NCBI RefSeq assembly: GCF_900155885.1
Contig: NZ_FTMB01000001.1
Location: 1,364,001 to 1,428,000 of the forward strand
DNA: 64,000 nucleotides
Direction: 5' to 3'
Origin: Rhizobium sp. RU20A
GTDB lineage: Bacteria; Pseudomonadota; Alphaproteobacteria; Rhizobiales; Rhizobiaceae
A model generated the notes under the pieces. That model had not been told where the DNA came from, made no database searches, and saw only the letters and a program-made list of their open reading frames with translations. Positions within the stretch are counted from its first letter, which is position 1, and the number at the start of each line of letters is the position of its first letter. Below are positions 48,822 through 58,327 of the stretch, piece after piece. A program made the translations under genes and the position numbers.

Positions 48822-50246
48822 CTATCGCTTCTTGGCCCGGTTTTCGAACGGGTTGTCGGCGGCGCGCAGGTGGATGCGGATAGGCACGCCCGGAAGCTCG
48901 AAATCGTTGCGCAGGCCGTTGGTGAGGTAGCGCAGGTAGGATTCCGGCACGGCATCGGGACGCGTGCAGGAGATCATGAAGCCCGGTGGGCGGGCCTTGA
49001 TCTGCGTCATGTATTTCAGCTTCAGCCGGCGACCTGAAACGGCCGGTGGCGGATGCTGCACCTGCTGGGTTTCGAGCCAGCGATTGAGCCGTGCGGTGGA
49101 GATACGGCGGTTCCACACCTTGTCCGTATCGACGATCGACTGCATCAGCTTGTCGAGTCCGTAACCCGTCTGTCCCGAGATCGGCACGGCGCGGATGCCG
49201 CGCGCCTGCGGCAGCAGACGCTCGGTCTTTTCCCGCAGGTCCGCAAGCACCGCCTGCGGATCGTCGATCATGTCCCACTTGTTGAAGGCGAGCACGGCGG
49301 CGCGTCCTTCGCGGATCACGAGGTCGACGAGCTGCAGGTCCTGCTTCTCGAAGGGGATCGTCGCGTCGAAGACGATGACGACCGTCTCGGCAAAGCGGAT
49401 CGAGCGCAGGCTGTCGGCGACGGAGAGCTTTTCGAGCTTCTCCTGCACGCGGGCCTTGCGGCGCATGCCGGCCGTATCGAACATCTTGATGCTGCGTCCG
49501 CGCCACTCCCACTCCACCGAGATGGAATCGCGCGTAATACCGGCTTCCGGCCCCGTCAGCAGCCGATCTTCACCAAGGAAGCGGTTGATGAGCGTGGACT
49601 TGCCGGCATTCGGGCGACCGATGATCGCCACGCGCAACGGCTTGGTCTCGTCATAGACCGGCTCCACCTCGTCATCCGCAACGTCATCGGAGGTCGGCGC
49701 AAGATCAATATTGGTCTCGGCCTCGTCCACTTCCGGCGGAAAGGCTCGCTCCTCGCCGAGTGCGGCAACGATCGCATCGCGCAGATCGATCATGCCCTGG
49801 CCATGCTCGGCAGAGATCGGGCAGGGTTCGCCGAGCCCGAGCGTGAAGGCGTCGTAGAAGCCGGCATCGGAGCCGCGCGCCTCGGACTTGTTGGCCACGA
49901 GCACGACGGGCTTGCCGCGCCGGCGCAGCATTTCGGCGAGCGTCTGGTCGGCGGGCGTCAGGCCCGCCTTGGCGTCGACGAGGAAGAGCGAGAGATCGGC
50001 TTCCTCGATCGCCGCTTCCGTCTGCGCCCACATGCGGCCCTGCAGCGTATCGGGGCCGGATTGTTCGAGGCCGGCGGTGTCGATGATCGTGAAGCGCAGG
50101 TCGATGAGCTTGGCATCGCCCGGGCGCCGGTCACGCGTCACGCCCGGCGTATCGTCCACCAGCGCCAGCTTCTTGCCGACGAGCCGGTTGAAGAGCGTCG
50201 ATTTGCCGACATTCGGGCGTCCGACGATGGCCACGGTGAAATTCAT
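48822..50246 (-). CDS. der: Ribosome biogenesis GTPase Der (EngA)
   Basis: 474 residues from ATG 50246, with AGGAG upstream; an extension to 50276 has no better site. Two GTPase domains sit in tandem: G1 is GRPNVGKS (~8) and GRPNAGKS (~210), G3 is DTAGLEQSG and [10 protein letters not shown]4 is NKSE and NKWD. A KH-like domain (~370-474) with [20 protein letters not shown] closes the protein. Der assembles the 50S ribosomal subunit and is essential in most bacteria. The length is a little over the E. coli protein. The gene downstream on the same strand is absent, and a YfgM-like gene lies upstream. Confidence 0.97.
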   Translation of the reverse strand: MNFTVAIVGRPNVGKSTLFNRLVGKKLALVDDTPGVTRDRRPGDAKLIDLRFTIIDTAGLEQSGPDTLQGRMWAQTEAAIEEADLSLFLVDAKAGLTPADQTLAEMLRRRGKPVVLVANKSEARGSDAGFYDAFTLGLGEPCPISAEHGQGMIDLRDAIVAALGEERAFPPEVDEAETNIDLAPTSDDVADDEVEPVYDETKPLRVAIIGRPNAGKSTLINRFLGEDRLLTGPEAGITRDSISVEWEWRGRSIKMFDTAGMRRKARVQEKLEKLSVADSLRSIRFAETVVIVFDATIPFEKQDLQLVDLVIREGRAAVLAFNKWDMIDDPQAVLADLREKTERLLPQARGIRAVPISGQTGYGLDKLMQSIVDTDKVWNRRISTARLNRWLETQQVQHPPPAVSGRRLKLKYMTQIKARPPGFMISCTRPDAVPESYLRYLTNGLRNDFELPGVPIRIHLRAADNPFENRAKKR

Positions 50247-50304
50247 GGTGTCTCTCCTGCCGATGCCGGGGCGCACACCTCCCGGACAACCGGGAGACAG
50301 ACGA

Positions 50305-50976
50305 TCAGGCGGCCTTGCCGCTCGACGCGATCAGGTCGAGCATGATCTGCGCACGATTGGAAACGTTGGACGGCGCCTGGGTGTCGTTGGTGATTTCCTG
50401 GAACCAATCGCGCGCCTTGGCAAAATCGCCGGCCTTGTAGGCAGCAAGCCCCAGCACTTCGCGTGCCGAATGGCGCATGCCATTTTCCGGAACGGCGAAG
50501 GCTTCAACCTCGGCCGAAACATCCGCATAGGAGCCGGTATCGACGAGAATATAGGCCGCGCGGAGCTTGGCCGCGTCGCGCACCGCCTCGTTTACCGAGC
50601 TGTCCTTGCCGATGTCGGAAAAGGCGCGGGCCGCACCTGCCGCATCACCCTTCTGCTGCAGGATGGTGGCAGCACGCATGCGGGCCAGCAGCGGATAGGC
50701 GCCGTAGCCGTCCTTCTCCAGCGCCGTCAGCTGCGCCAGCGCCTCATCCGGCTTGTTTTCGCCGGCAAGGCGCATGGCCGTCAGGAACTGGTCGCCCGAA
50801 GCAGACGCCGAGCTTTCGTCCCAGTAGTCGTAGCCGACCTTGCCGATCGTGCCGAGCACGATGAGCACGGCAATGCCGATGATGACGCCGCGAAACCGCG
50901 ACCAGACCAGTTTCGCCTGATCGGAGCGGAGCTCGTCATTGACCTCGCGGATGAAGCTGTCGTCCTGCTGTACCAT
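50305..50976 (-). CDS. YfgM-like tetratricopeptide membrane protein
   Basis: 223 residues from ATG 50976; an alternative start at 51006 adds ten residues with no better ribosome site. The sequence [20 protein letters not shown] then a single membrane helix ([20 protein letters not shown], ~31-50) precedes a periplasmic TPR-like domain with [20 protein letters not shown] and [20 protein letters not shown]. This matches the YfgM/DUF2133 family, which in E. coli attaches to the SecYEG translocon and chaperones periplasmic clients. It sits just upstream of der (58 bp), an arrangement also seen around the yfgM-der region of other bacteria, so co-transcription is likely. Confidence 0.87.
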   Translation of the reverse strand: MVQQDDSFIREVNDELRSDQAKLVWSRFRGVIIGIAVLIVLGTIGKVGYDYWDESSASASGDQFLTAMRLAGENKPDEALAQLTALEKDGYGAYPLLARMRAATILQQKGDAAGAARAFSDIGKDSSVNEAVRDAAKLRAAYILVDTGSYADVSAEVEAFAVPENGMRHSAREVLGLAAYKAGDFAKARDWFQEITNDTQAPSNVSNRAQIMLDLIASSGKAA

Positions 50977-51076
50977 TGCCTGCCCGGATGTCCGGCCCTT
51001 TTGCATATTGCCCGAAGTGGCGCCTTCTAGCCGATTTCTCGCCGATTGTAAGGAAAAAAGCGAAAGAGCCGCCCGC

Positions 51077-51664
51077 TCATCCCATCACAACGGGGGAAAC
51101 GCCGATCAGCCACAGATGCAGCCGCCAGACGAAAAGCCCGTAAAGCGCCGCGCCGCCGATCAGCGCCAGAAGATCGAAGCGGTAGGAGACGAAGGGCGGA
51201 TAGGTGATGAGGCCGGCCCGCGCCTGCCGCTTCCTGCGGATGCGCACGATGACCGCCCAGGCGAGGAAGGTGGCAAAGAGCAGCACCGAATTCGTCTCGC
51301 CATTCGCCAGAAGATGCGAGAAGGCCCAGATCTTGATGGCGACGAGACCCGGATGCTTGAGGACGGAGCGGATCTTGCCCGGCGGCAGGAAGGCCGCCAC
51401 GAGACAGATGCAGGCGATCAGCATCAGCGTCAGCGTGATATGCGACAGGAACATCGGCGGCGTGTAGAGCATGCCTGTCGTTGCGCGCGACTGGTCGAAA
51501 CCATAGGCGATCAGCAGCACGCCGAGTACCGAACCGGCGCCATGCAGCCCATACCAGACGCCCTTGCCCTGATTGGCGATCACGCGGTCGCGCAACCCCG
51601 GCCCAAAGGCTGGCACGAGATGCGTGAGGAGAAAGATGACGATGCCGAGAATGAGAAGGGCCAT
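51077..51664 (-). CDS. NnrU family membrane protein
   Basis: 195 residues from ATG 51664, with GGAG ten bases upstream; the frame is open further but without similarity. Six membrane segments and the motifs LTHLVPAFGPGLRDRVIANQ, WYGLHGAGSVLGVLLIAYGF and LKHPGLVAIKIWAFSHLLAN with GETNSVLLFATFLAW fit NnrU, which is linked to denitrification in Rhodobacter but occurs widely. The function here is unknown. It is divergent from the deacetylase gene over ~130 bp. Confidence 0.85.
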   Translation of the reverse strand: MALLILGIVIFLLTHLVPAFGPGLRDRVIANQGKGVWYGLHGAGSVLGVLLIAYGFDQSRATTGMLYTPPMFLSHITLTLMLIACICLVAAFLPPGKIRSVLKHPGLVAIKIWAFSHLLANGETNSVLLFATFLAWAVIVRIRRKRQARAGLITYPPFVSYRFDLLALIGGAALYGLFVWRLHLWLIGVSPVVMG

Positions 51665-51794
51665 GGGTGCTTCGCTCCGAAAACTGTGCCTGACGCAATA
51701 GCCTTTGCCGCGTGCGAATGCCAGTCGCATCACATCCGCGCCGCATTCCTGCGGCAACCCGTCCCGCCCTGCGATCTTTCCGGAAGTCCTGCCA

Positions 51795-52799
51795 ATGCTG
51801 CGTCCCCTGCTTGCCGCCACCCTGTGCACCCTGCCGCTTACGGCGGCGGCTGAAGAGACGGCAAAGCCGCGCCAGCTCGTCATCGTCTCCTTCGACGGCG
51901 CCCACGACAACCGGCTGTGGGTCAAAAGTCTCGACATGGCAAAGCGTACGGGCGCGCATTTCACCTACTTCCTCTCCTGCACCTTCCTGATGACCAAGGC
52001 CGGTGACGGCAGGCAGTACAAGGCCCCCGGCAAGGCGGCCGGCCGCTCCAATGTCGGCTTCGCGCAGAGCGAAGAGGAGATTGCCGAGCGTGCCGGCCAC
52101 ATCTGGCAGGCCCATCTGGATGGCCACGACATCGGCAGCCATGCCTGCGGCCATTTCGATGGCAGCGGCTGGTCGAAGGCGGACTGGCAGGGCGAGTTTT
52201 CCGTCTTCCGCACCGCGCTCGAAAATGCGTGGAAGACGGGCAAGGTCGCGGACAAGGAACCCGCCGGCTGGCAGGATTTCGTGAAGACCGACATTCTCGG
52301 CTTCCGCGCACCCTATCTCGCCACCAGTCCGGGCCTTGTGCCGGCGTTGAAGGCGGCGGGCTTCACCTATGATGCCAGCCTCGTCTCCAAGGGCCCGGCC
52401 GAGCCCGACGGGCGCGACGGCCTGCCGCGCTTTGCCCTGCCGCTGGTGCCGGAGGGGCCGACCGGGCGGCCGGTGATCGCCATGGACTACAACCTCTTCG
52501 TCCGCCACTCCATGGGCGTCGAAAACCGCCGCGACAGCGCCGCCTTCGAAGACCGTGCCCTCACCGCCTACCGGCAGGCCTTCGAGGCCCAATATGGCGG
52601 CCAGCGCATCCCCCTCGAACTCGGCTTCCACTTCGTGGAGATGAACGGCGGCGCCTACTGGCGCGCGCTCGATCGCTTCCTCACCGAGACCTGCAAACGC
52701 CCGGACGTCGCCTGCGTCAGCTATGCCGAAGCGCTGCAGATGCCGGAGTTGCAGCGGAAAGAGCTGAAACAGAAGAAGGCGGCCGGAGCCGCCCTCTGA
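51795..52799 (+). CDS. Polysaccharide deacetylase-like exported protein
   Basis: 334 residues from ATG 51795, with GGAAG upstream. A signal peptide (MLRPLLAATLCTLPLTAAAE) precedes the NodB-like fold. The metal/catalytic Asp is in VSFDGAHDNRLWVKS, the histidine pair in HDIGSHACGHFDGSGW and DILGFRAPYLATS is the motif-3 Arg region. It is longer than a bare NodB domain, and the ends (RTALENAWKTG, VEMNGGAYWRALDRF) fit a family of rhizobial exported homologues. Substrates of such proteins include chitin-like or other N-acetylated glycans; this one is undefined. Confidence 0.83.
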   Translation: MLRPLLAATLCTLPLTAAAEETAKPRQLVIVSFDGAHDNRLWVKSLDMAKRTGAHFTYFLSCTFLMTKAGDGRQYKAPGKAAGRSNVGFAQSEEEIAERAGHIWQAHLDGHDIGSHACGHFDGSGWSKADWQGEFSVFRTALENAWKTGKVADKEPAGWQDFVKTDILGFRAPYLATSPGLVPALKAAGFTYDASLVSKGPAEPDGRDGLPRFALPLVPEGPTGRPVIAMDYNLFVRHSMGVENRRDSAAFEDRALTAYRQAFEAQYGGQRIPLELGFHFVEMNGGAYWRALDRFLTETCKRPDVACVSYAEALQMPELQRKELKQKKAAGAAL

Positions 52800-52804
52800 A
52801 GTCT

Positions 52805-52833
52805 CGTCTTGAGACGAACGCGGCAGACGCCGC
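52805..52833. terminator. Tandem hairpins between the deacetylase and bacA genes
   Basis: CGTCT-TG-AGACG (52805-52816) and GCGGC-AGAC-GCCGC (52820-52833) are two adjacent stems in the 38-bp gap where the deacetylase and bacA converge. There is no T-run, so this is only a likely terminator. Confidence 0.5.
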
Positions 52834-52837
52834 GCCC

Positions 52838-54088
52838 TCAGTCTTCCGTCTGCCGCGCCAGATAGCGCTGGTCGATTTCCGGCAGGGGCTCGTCCTCGAT
52901 CGCCGCTTCGAAGGCCCGAAGACGCTTGTAGATCGACAGGAGTTCGACGATCGTCGGCCAGGACGAGACGAGGTACTGGAAGGACGACGTCACCTGCCCG
53001 AAGGCACCGGAGATCTGGTTGAGAGCACCCAGCGTGATCTTGCCGGCGATGATGGACGGCGCAAGGATCACCAGCGAAAAGATGTTGTTGATCTGCAAAT
53101 AGAAAATGCGGGCAACGTTGAAATAGAGATAGTGGAAATAAAGGCGGAAGTAGTTGCTGCGCACGTCCGCGAAGAGATCGGCGACCGTCGGCGGCTGGGC
53201 GCGGGCGGCATCGTCTTCGCCATAGACCAGTTCCTTACGATAGGCAGCCTCCACACGCTGGTTGCGGAACTCCAGACCCGGCAGCTTGATCCCGACGAGC
53301 GCCAGAAACACCGTACCGAACAGCGACCACAGCACTGCAGCGACGACCAGCGGGTAGGGAATGGCACCGACGATCGGCAGTTCCGTGACATTGGCCGACA
53401 GGCGGATCAGCACGGGCGTAAAGGCGATCAGCGTCATGACGCTGTCGATCAGGCTGACGCCGAGGCCCTCTACCGTCGTCGAAAAGCGCATCGTGTCTTC
53501 CTGCACGCGCTGCGAGGCACCTTCGATGTGCCGGAGCTTCGGCCAGTGATGCATGTAATATTCGTTCATCGCCGTGCGCCAGCGGAAGATGTAGTGGCTG
53601 ACGAAGAAGCGCGTCATGACCGCGACAGTCACCGCAACGAGTGCTATGCCGAGGAATACGGCGATCTGTCCGTAGAACTGTTCCGCCGTCACGACCTGCG
53701 ACTTCGAGACGGCCGCCTGGATCAGATCCCAGAACGGGCCGTACCAATTGTTGATCGCCACGCTCACCTGCACCTGGAAATAGGTGACGAACAGGATGAG
53801 CGCGGAGCCGAGGATCGACCAGTTCTGCCAGCGGTGCGGCGAAAACCAGTACCAGAAACCGGCGAACAGAAAGACCGTGATGCCGAAATAGATGTAGAAC
53901 CACAAAAATGCCGGCGACCAGAAAGTGGACACGCCGACAACCGGCGGGGCGTCGCTCGAAACGGGCGGCATGCCGAAATAGGCTCCGGCCTGTTCACCGA
54001 AAGCGTACCAGATCGCAATGGAGACGAGCGACCAGAGAACGACCGACGAGAAGAACAGTTTGGGATGTGGGAAGAAGGACTTGAACAC
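52838..54088 (-). CDS. bacA: BacA/SbmA-family peptide transporter
   Basis: 416 residues from GTG 54088. A TTG eleven codons upstream (54121) is open, but family members begin near [13 protein letters not shown]. About seven membrane helices are seen. Family motifs include [75 protein letters not shown] and [20 protein letters not shown]. BacA imports peptides such as NCR and other antimicrobial peptides; in legume symbionts it is needed inside root nodules, and it also affects lipid A. The length and motifs fit the BacA branch, not the ABC-fused relatives. Confidence 0.93.
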   Translation of the reverse strand: MFKSFFPHPKLFFSSVVLWSLVSIAIWYAFGEQAGAYFGMPPVSSDAPPVVGVSTFWSPAFLWFYIYFGITVFLFAGFWYWFSPHRWQNWSILGSALILFVTYFQVQVSVAINNWYGPFWDLIQAAVSKSQVVTAEQFYGQIAVFLGIALVAVTVAVMTRFFVSHYIFRWRTAMNEYYMHHWPKLRHIEGASQRVQEDTMRFSTTVEGLGVSLIDSVMTLIAFTPVLIRLSANVTELPIVGAIPYPLVVAAVLWSLFGTVFLALVGIKLPGLEFRNQRVEAAYRKELVYGEDDAARAQPPTVADLFADVRSNYFRLYFHYLYFNVARIFYLQINNIFSLVILAPSIIAGKITLGALNQISGAFGQVTSSFQYLVSSWPTIVELLSIYKRLRAFEAAIEDEPLPEIDQRYLARQTED

Positions 54089-54245
54089 GGGTGGGGCACT
54101 CGCTTTCTTCTGGGCGCGCAATCAATCTGTTCGACGGCCCGGCTGAAGCGGGAACCTAGGACAAATTGCGCGCCGCAACAATCGCGGTCCACTGACCTTA
54201 CGGAGATTTAACGCTTTTCCGCTCCGGGCTGTTTTCGCCTGGCCC

Positions 54246-55463
54246 TCACACGCCCGCCGCCAGCCGGATGGCGCGGGCATTCAGCATCGTCACAACGGCA
54301 GCGATCACCAGCACGCCGGCAGCAATCAGCGTCGGAAGACCATAGCCCCCGGTTTCCGCGGCCAGCGTGCCGCCGACGGCCGGGCCGACGATCTGGCCGA
54401 CGCCGAAGGCGGCCGTCAGGGAGGCGAGCGCCCGTCGCGGGCTTTCCGGCGCCAGCTTGCGGCCGATCTCCAGCCCGAAGGCGGTGATCATGATGAAGGT
54501 GGCTCCGAGCAACAGGCCGCCGATAATGGGAGCGATCCCGCCACTGAGCACCACGGCGAGCACGAGACCCACGGCCTCGACCAGCATGCCGGCCGCATAG
54601 GCGCCAACGAGACCGATCCGCGGCACGGCCGCGCGCCAGACATGCACGGAGAGCGCGGCGGCGATGCCCGTGACGAACCAGGTGAGGAATTCCACGCCCG
54701 GACCATTGCCGCCATCGCGCGCCATGGCGACGATAAAGGTGGCCGAAACGACATAGCCGAAGCCGAAGAGACCATAGGTGAGCGTCATGACCGTCAGGGG
54801 CCGGCTCCACAGGAGCCTCGGTTCCGGCGGCTTTGCCTGCCCCTGCCCGGCGGACGCCTTCGGCAAAAGACGGGCGACGAGGAGCGTCGCCAGCACGGCA
54901 AAGACACCGCCGGCAAACCAGTCCGCGCGCCAGCCCGCGCCCGTCAAGGCGAGGACATAGACTATCAGCGACGAGAGCGCGATGCCGAGACCGACCCCGC
55001 CGAAATGGAAGGACGCGACACGATGGCTTCCATGGCGAAGGCCGACGCCAAGCACGATGCCGGACATGAAGATCATCGCAAAGGCGCTGGAAAGCCCCGC
55101 CAGGAAGCGGATCACGGAGAAGACCAGCACGCCGGAAGCCCCGCCCGTCCCCAGCCCCATTGCGATGAGCAGGGCCGCCGTTGCGGCAAGGGCGAGAAGA
55201 GCAAGCCTGCGCTCGCGCCCTTCCGCCCAGCCGAGCGAGGCGAGAACGGCGCCGGCGAGGTAGCCCGCGAAATTCGCCGCCGCGATCACGCCCGCTTCCG
55301 CCGGGGTCAGGCCGAGGTCGGCCATCATGCCCGGCAGAATCGGCGTGAAGGAAAACCGGCCAAAGCCCATGGCCGTCGCCATGCCGATACCACCGGCAAC
55401 GGAGGCCGCGATGACCGCGGCACGGCCGGAGGGGGCGGGCGTATGAGGTGGGGACTGTCGCAT
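54246..55463 (-). CDS. MFS transporter, YbfB/YjiJ family
   Basis: 405 residues with about 12 membrane helices. The start VAGGIGMATAMGFGRFSFTP then ILPGMMADLGLTPAEAGVIA and NFAGYLAGAVLASL is the YbfB/YjiJ signature, which carries the characteristic GFGRF. A central loop (about 200-215, KASAGQGQAKPPEP) separates the two six-helix halves. Substrates are unproven; family members export drugs or amino acid-like compounds. The ATG at 55463 has AGAGAG upstream. Such genes often sit beside a LysR regulator, which is absent here. Confidence 0.87.
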   Translation of the reverse strand: MRQSPPHTPAPSGRAAVIAASVAGGIGMATAMGFGRFSFTPILPGMMADLGLTPAEAGVIAAANFAGYLAGAVLASLGWAEGRERRLALLALAATAALLIAMGLGTGGASGVLVFSVIRFLAGLSSAFAMIFMSGIVLGVGLRHGSHRVASFHFGGVGLGIALSSLIVYVLALTGAGWRADWFAGGVFAVLATLLVARLLPKASAGQGQAKPPEPRLLWSRPLTVMTLTYGLFGFGYVVSATFIVAMARDGGNGPGVEFLTWFVTGIAAALSVHVWRAAVPRIGLVGAYAAGMLVEAVGLVLAVVLSGGIAPIIGGLLLGATFIMITAFGLEIGRKLAPESPRRALASLTAAFGVGQIVGPAVGGTLAAETGGYGLPTLIAAGVLVIAAVVTMLNARAIRLAAGV

Positions 55464-55515
55464 GGCGCACTCTCTTGACTGCGCGCGTTATCGCACCGCT
55501 TTTGCACCGCAACAA

Positions 55516-55534
55516 ATGCATTGCTGTGATGCAT
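55516..55534. promoter_or_regulatory. ATGCAT pair upstream of the MFS gene
   Basis: ATGCAT occurs at 55516-55521 and 55529-55534, giving an inverted repeat with a 7-base spacer, about 50 bases before the MFS ATG. A LysR-type or similar operator is possible but no regulator gene is near. Confidence 0.35.
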
Positions 55535-55555
55535 CGATCACCCGCGGACCAGCGG

Positions 55556-56308
55556 TCAGTCCGGAAGCGTGACGATCAGCGGCCCGTTGCGCGTGACGAC
55601 CAGCGTGTGCTCGAACTGTACGGTCGGCGCGCGGGGCTCGCTGTAGAGCGTCCAGTCATCCTCTTCCCCGCTTTCGGCCCAGTGGGCGCCGGTGGAGAGG
55701 AACGGCTCGATGGTGAAGACCATGCCGTCCCTCATGACGCGCCGCTCGGACGGATCCGGCCAGGTCGCGATCTCGCCGGGCTCCTCGTGCAGGGAGTAGC
55801 CGACGCCGTGGCTGGCGAGGTTGGTGATCAGCGTATAGCGGTTCTTGCGGGCGAATTCGCCGATCGCATTGCCGATGGCGGCCAGCGACTGGCCGGGCTT
55901 GACCGTCTTCACGCCGACGAAGAGTGCCCGGCGCCCGTCCCGCACCAGTCGCTCGATATCGGGCCGGACCGGCGGTACCGCAAAGGAGGCACCCGTATCG
56001 GCAAACAGCCCCGCCTTTTCGGCGGAGACGTCGATATTGACGAGATCGCCGGCCTTGATGACGCGCCCGCCCGGGATGCCGTGCGCCACTTCCTCGTTGA
56101 CGCTGATGCAGGTGGCGCCCGGAAAGCGGTAGCAGAGCTCCGGCGCCGATTGCGCCCCATGCTCCTCCAGATACCGCCGCCCGATCGCATCGAGCTCGCC
56201 CGTGGTGATGCCCGGTTCCAGCGAGGCGCCCATCAGCCTGAGGGCACGCGCACAGATCCGGCCGATCTCTTTCAGCTTTTCGAGGTCGCCCTCGTCCTTG
56301 AGTGTCAT
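55556..56308 (-). CDS. map: Type I methionine aminopeptidase
   Basis: 250 residues from ATG 56308; the frame extends to 56488 but that part overlaps the next gene's end and lacks similarity. The five metal ligands are in place: Asp in VNIDVSAEKAG and FADTGASF, His in ASHGVGYSLHEEP, Glu in FTIEPFL and Glu in QFEHTLVV. It removes the first Met from new proteins. The FADTGAS sequence differs from the more usual HGDTS, so it may be the second, divergent map copy found in many rhizobia. Its place beside the luciferase-like gene and MFS gene is not explained by function. Confidence 0.93.
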   Translation of the reverse strand: MTLKDEGDLEKLKEIGRICARALRLMGASLEPGITTGELDAIGRRYLEEHGAQSAPELCYRFPGATCISVNEEVAHGIPGGRVIKAGDLVNIDVSAEKAGLFADTGASFAVPPVRPDIERLVRDGRRALFVGVKTVKPGQSLAAIGNAIGEFARKNRYTLITNLASHGVGYSLHEEPGEIATWPDPSERRVMRDGMVFTIEPFLSTGAHWAESGEEDDWTLYSEPRAPTVQFEHTLVVTRNGPLIVTLPD

Positions 56309-56396
56309 ATCCGTCTCGCTTTCGCCGGGTGATCTAGCGTGATCGGGGCCATGAATCGAGACAGGAAGGCACGAAATCTGTGCCCAATTACCTATG

Positions 56397-57446
56397 TCAG
56401 GCCTCGACGGGCGCATCCGCCGCCAGCATCTCGCGCACCATCGGCGCGACCTTGGTACCGTAAAGCTCGATGCCGCGCAGGATGGCATCGTGCGGCATCA
56501 GGCCGATCGCCATCTGCAGCAGGAAGCGGTCGTTCCTGAAGAGCTTCTGATGGCGCGCGATCTTTTCCGCCACCAGTTCCGGGCTGCCAACAAAGAGATT
56601 GCCGTCGGGCCCGCGCGCCTGATCGAAATGCGCCCGGCTCGTCGGCCCCCAGCCACGCTCGCGGCCGATGCGGTTCATCACCTCGGCCTGCGGGCCATAG
56701 AAGATGTCGGCGGCGCGCTCGGTCGTCGTGTCGATGAAGCCGTGCACATTGATGCTGGTCTTCAGCCGCGTCGCCAACTGCCCCGCCCGGCGCGCCGCCT
56801 CCCGGTAAAGATCGAAGAGCGGGGCAAACCGGCGCGGCTCGCCGCCGATGATGGCGAGTGCCATGGGAAGCCCGAGCGCACCGGCCCGCGCCACCGACTG
56901 CGGCGTGCCGCCAACGGCGATCCACAACGGCAGTTCCTGTTGCAGCGGCCGCGGATAGACGCCGCGCCCCTGGATCGGCGGGCGCATTGTGCCGGACCAT
57001 GTCACCTTCTCCTGATGGCGCAGCGCCATCAGGAGATCCAGCTTCTCGGAGAAGAGATCGCCGTAATCGTCAAGCGACTGACCGAAGAGCGGGAAGGATT
57101 CGATGAAGGACCCCCGCCCCGCCATCACCTCGGCCCGCCCGCCGGAAATGAGGTCCAGCGTCGCATATTGCTGGAAGACCCGCACCGGATCTTCCGAGGA
57201 GAGCACGGTCACGGCGCTCGACAACTTGATGCGCGCTGTCCTTGCCGCCGCTGCCGCCAGGACGACGGCAGGCGCCGAAACGGCGTAGTCGGGGCGGTGA
57301 TGCTCGCCAAGACCGAAGACATCGAGCCCGACCCTGTCCGCCAGTTCGATTTCCTCCAGCAGGTTCTTCAGCCGCCGCTCGCCTTCGCGGCCCTTGTCGG
57401 CAGCGTTCGGATCGACATCGGCAAAGGTATAGAGCCCGAATTCCAT
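56397..57446 (-). CDS. Luciferase-like (LLM) flavin-dependent monooxygenase
   Basis: 349 residues from ATG 57446, with GGGAGA upstream; an upstream extension to 57491 is not family-like. The TIM barrel of the LLM class shows in [39 protein letters not shown] and [20 protein letters not shown], then [20 protein letters not shown]. The FMN-binding set and the [18 protein letters not shown] stretch fit the alkanal/alkane monooxygenase-like group, often labelled LLM family oxidoreductase. Substrates are unknown. It is 88 bp upstream of map on the same strand. Confidence 0.88.
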   Translation of the reverse strand: MEFGLYTFADVDPNAADKGREGERRLKNLLEEIELADRVGLDVFGLGEHHRPDYAVSAPAVVLAAAAARTARIKLSSAVTVLSSEDPVRVFQQYATLDLISGGRAEVMAGRGSFIESFPLFGQSLDDYGDLFSEKLDLLMALRHQEKVTWSGTMRPPIQGRGVYPRPLQQELPLWIAVGGTPQSVARAGALGLPMALAIIGGEPRRFAPLFDLYREAARRAGQLATRLKTSINVHGFIDTTTERAADIFYGPQAEVMNRIGRERGWGPTSRAHFDQARGPDGNLFVGSPELVAEKIARHQKLFRNDRFLLQMAIGLMPHDAILRGIELYGTKVAPMVREMLAADAPVEA

Positions 57447-57523
57447 GGCAGCATCTCCCATATCTGCCCCACACATAAGCGCGACGGGCACGCCTGCCTA
57501 CGCGAAAAGCGCGAACGCACTGT

Positions 57524-57955
57524 TCAATCGGAAGAGGGCGTCTCAAAGGGGTCGAGAAGCGAAACGCCGGTGCTGCGGAAATCGCGGGTATTGCGAGTGA
57601 CGAGCGTCAGGCCGTGGACGAGGGCGGTTGCGGCGATGAGGGCGTCAAGCAGGGGACGCGGGTCCGGGACGTGAAGTTCCGCGGCCTTGAGGGCCGCTTC
57701 TTCATTGAGGCCGACGATACGGCCCTCGAAGGCCGGTCGAACCCAATCGATTAGCCAGATCTGGATCTGCCGCGCCTGTACGGCGTCCCGGCGAGCCTTC
57801 AACAGCATGCCTTTTTGAATTTCGAAGAGCGTCAGCACGGAGATGTGGAGATCGACTTCGGAGACCATCGAGAACCAGGAAACGACCCGTGGATCGGCTC
57901 GCCCGGATTCGATCTTTCGCGCCTCCGAGAGGACATTCGTATCGAGCAGATACAT
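57524..57955 (-). CDS. vapC: PIN-domain VapC-like toxin
   Basis: 143 residues. The acidic PIN residues occur in YLLDTNVLSEARK (Asp5), SVLTLFEIQKG (Glu) and DPRPLLDALIAATALVHGLT (Asp), with LVTRNTRDF near the end. It is a metal-dependent RNase toxin of the VapC type. Its ATG overlaps the last base of the antitoxin's TGA (TGATG, 57953-57957), giving tight coupling. It differs clearly from the toxin at 48.4 kb, so the two modules are separate. Confidence 0.93.
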   Translation of the reverse strand: MYLLDTNVLSEARKIESGRADPRVVSWFSMVSEVDLHISVLTLFEIQKGMLLKARRDAVQARQIQIWLIDWVRPAFEGRIVGLNEEAALKAAELHVPDPRPLLDALIAATALVHGLTLVTRNTRDFRSTGVSLLDPFETPSSD

Positions 57956-58254
57956 CAGTCCCCCGCGAACGGATTGGGGCGGCCCTCCTCATGGAGGCGC
58001 GGCGGGATATCGAGCTCGATGTCCTCGATTCCGGGCATGGCAAGACGACTTGCAAAGCTCTTCGGCGGTTCGGCCTCAGGCGCTTCACCCTCCTCCCCCT
58101 TCAGCCGCCGGTATTCCGCCATAGGCATCATCACATAGGCGGGCGCGCCTGCCTCGGTGATGATCACAGGGCCGCCATCGGCCGCTTTCAGCGCGCGGCC
58201 GCCCTCCGCATCGAAGCGGGTCGAGGGAATGGTAACGGGCTTGTTGAAGGTCAT
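57955..58254 (-). CDS. Phd/YefM-family antitoxin
   Basis: 99 residues. The N-terminal DNA-binding fold is FNKPVTIPSTRFDAEGGRAL then GGPVIITEAGAPAYVMMPMA, and the C-terminus is an acidic toxin-binding region (EGEAPEAEPPKSF, EDIELDIPPR). It comes before its toxin and shares one base with it. GGAGG lies in the loop of an inverted repeat upstream (58258-58280), so self-binding could also hide the ribosome site. Confidence 0.88.
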   Translation of the reverse strand: MTFNKPVTIPSTRFDAEGGRALKAADGGPVIITEAGAPAYVMMPMAEYRRLKGEEGEAPEAEPPKSFASRLAMPGIEDIELDIPPRLHEEGRPNPFAGD

Positions 58255-58257
58255 GAT

Positions 58258-58280
58258 GGCGGCACCTCCGGTGTGCCGCC
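58258..58280. promoter_or_regulatory. Inverted repeat upstream of the second antitoxin gene
   Basis: GGCGGCAC (58258-58265) and GTGCCGCC (58273-58280) are perfect arms. The 7-base spacer holds most of the minus-strand ribosome site GGAGG. It is the likely operator of this toxin-antitoxin pair. Confidence 0.6.
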
Positions 58281-58327
58281 AGCCTACACCATGCGCAGCG
58301 CCGGCTCAAACACCGGCCACCGGCTGC

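Noticed and set aside
56309-56488. 60-codon N-terminal extension of the methionine aminopeptidase
   Set aside because: It overlaps the end of the neighbouring monooxygenase gene, is Arg/Cys-rich and has no similarity to the family.
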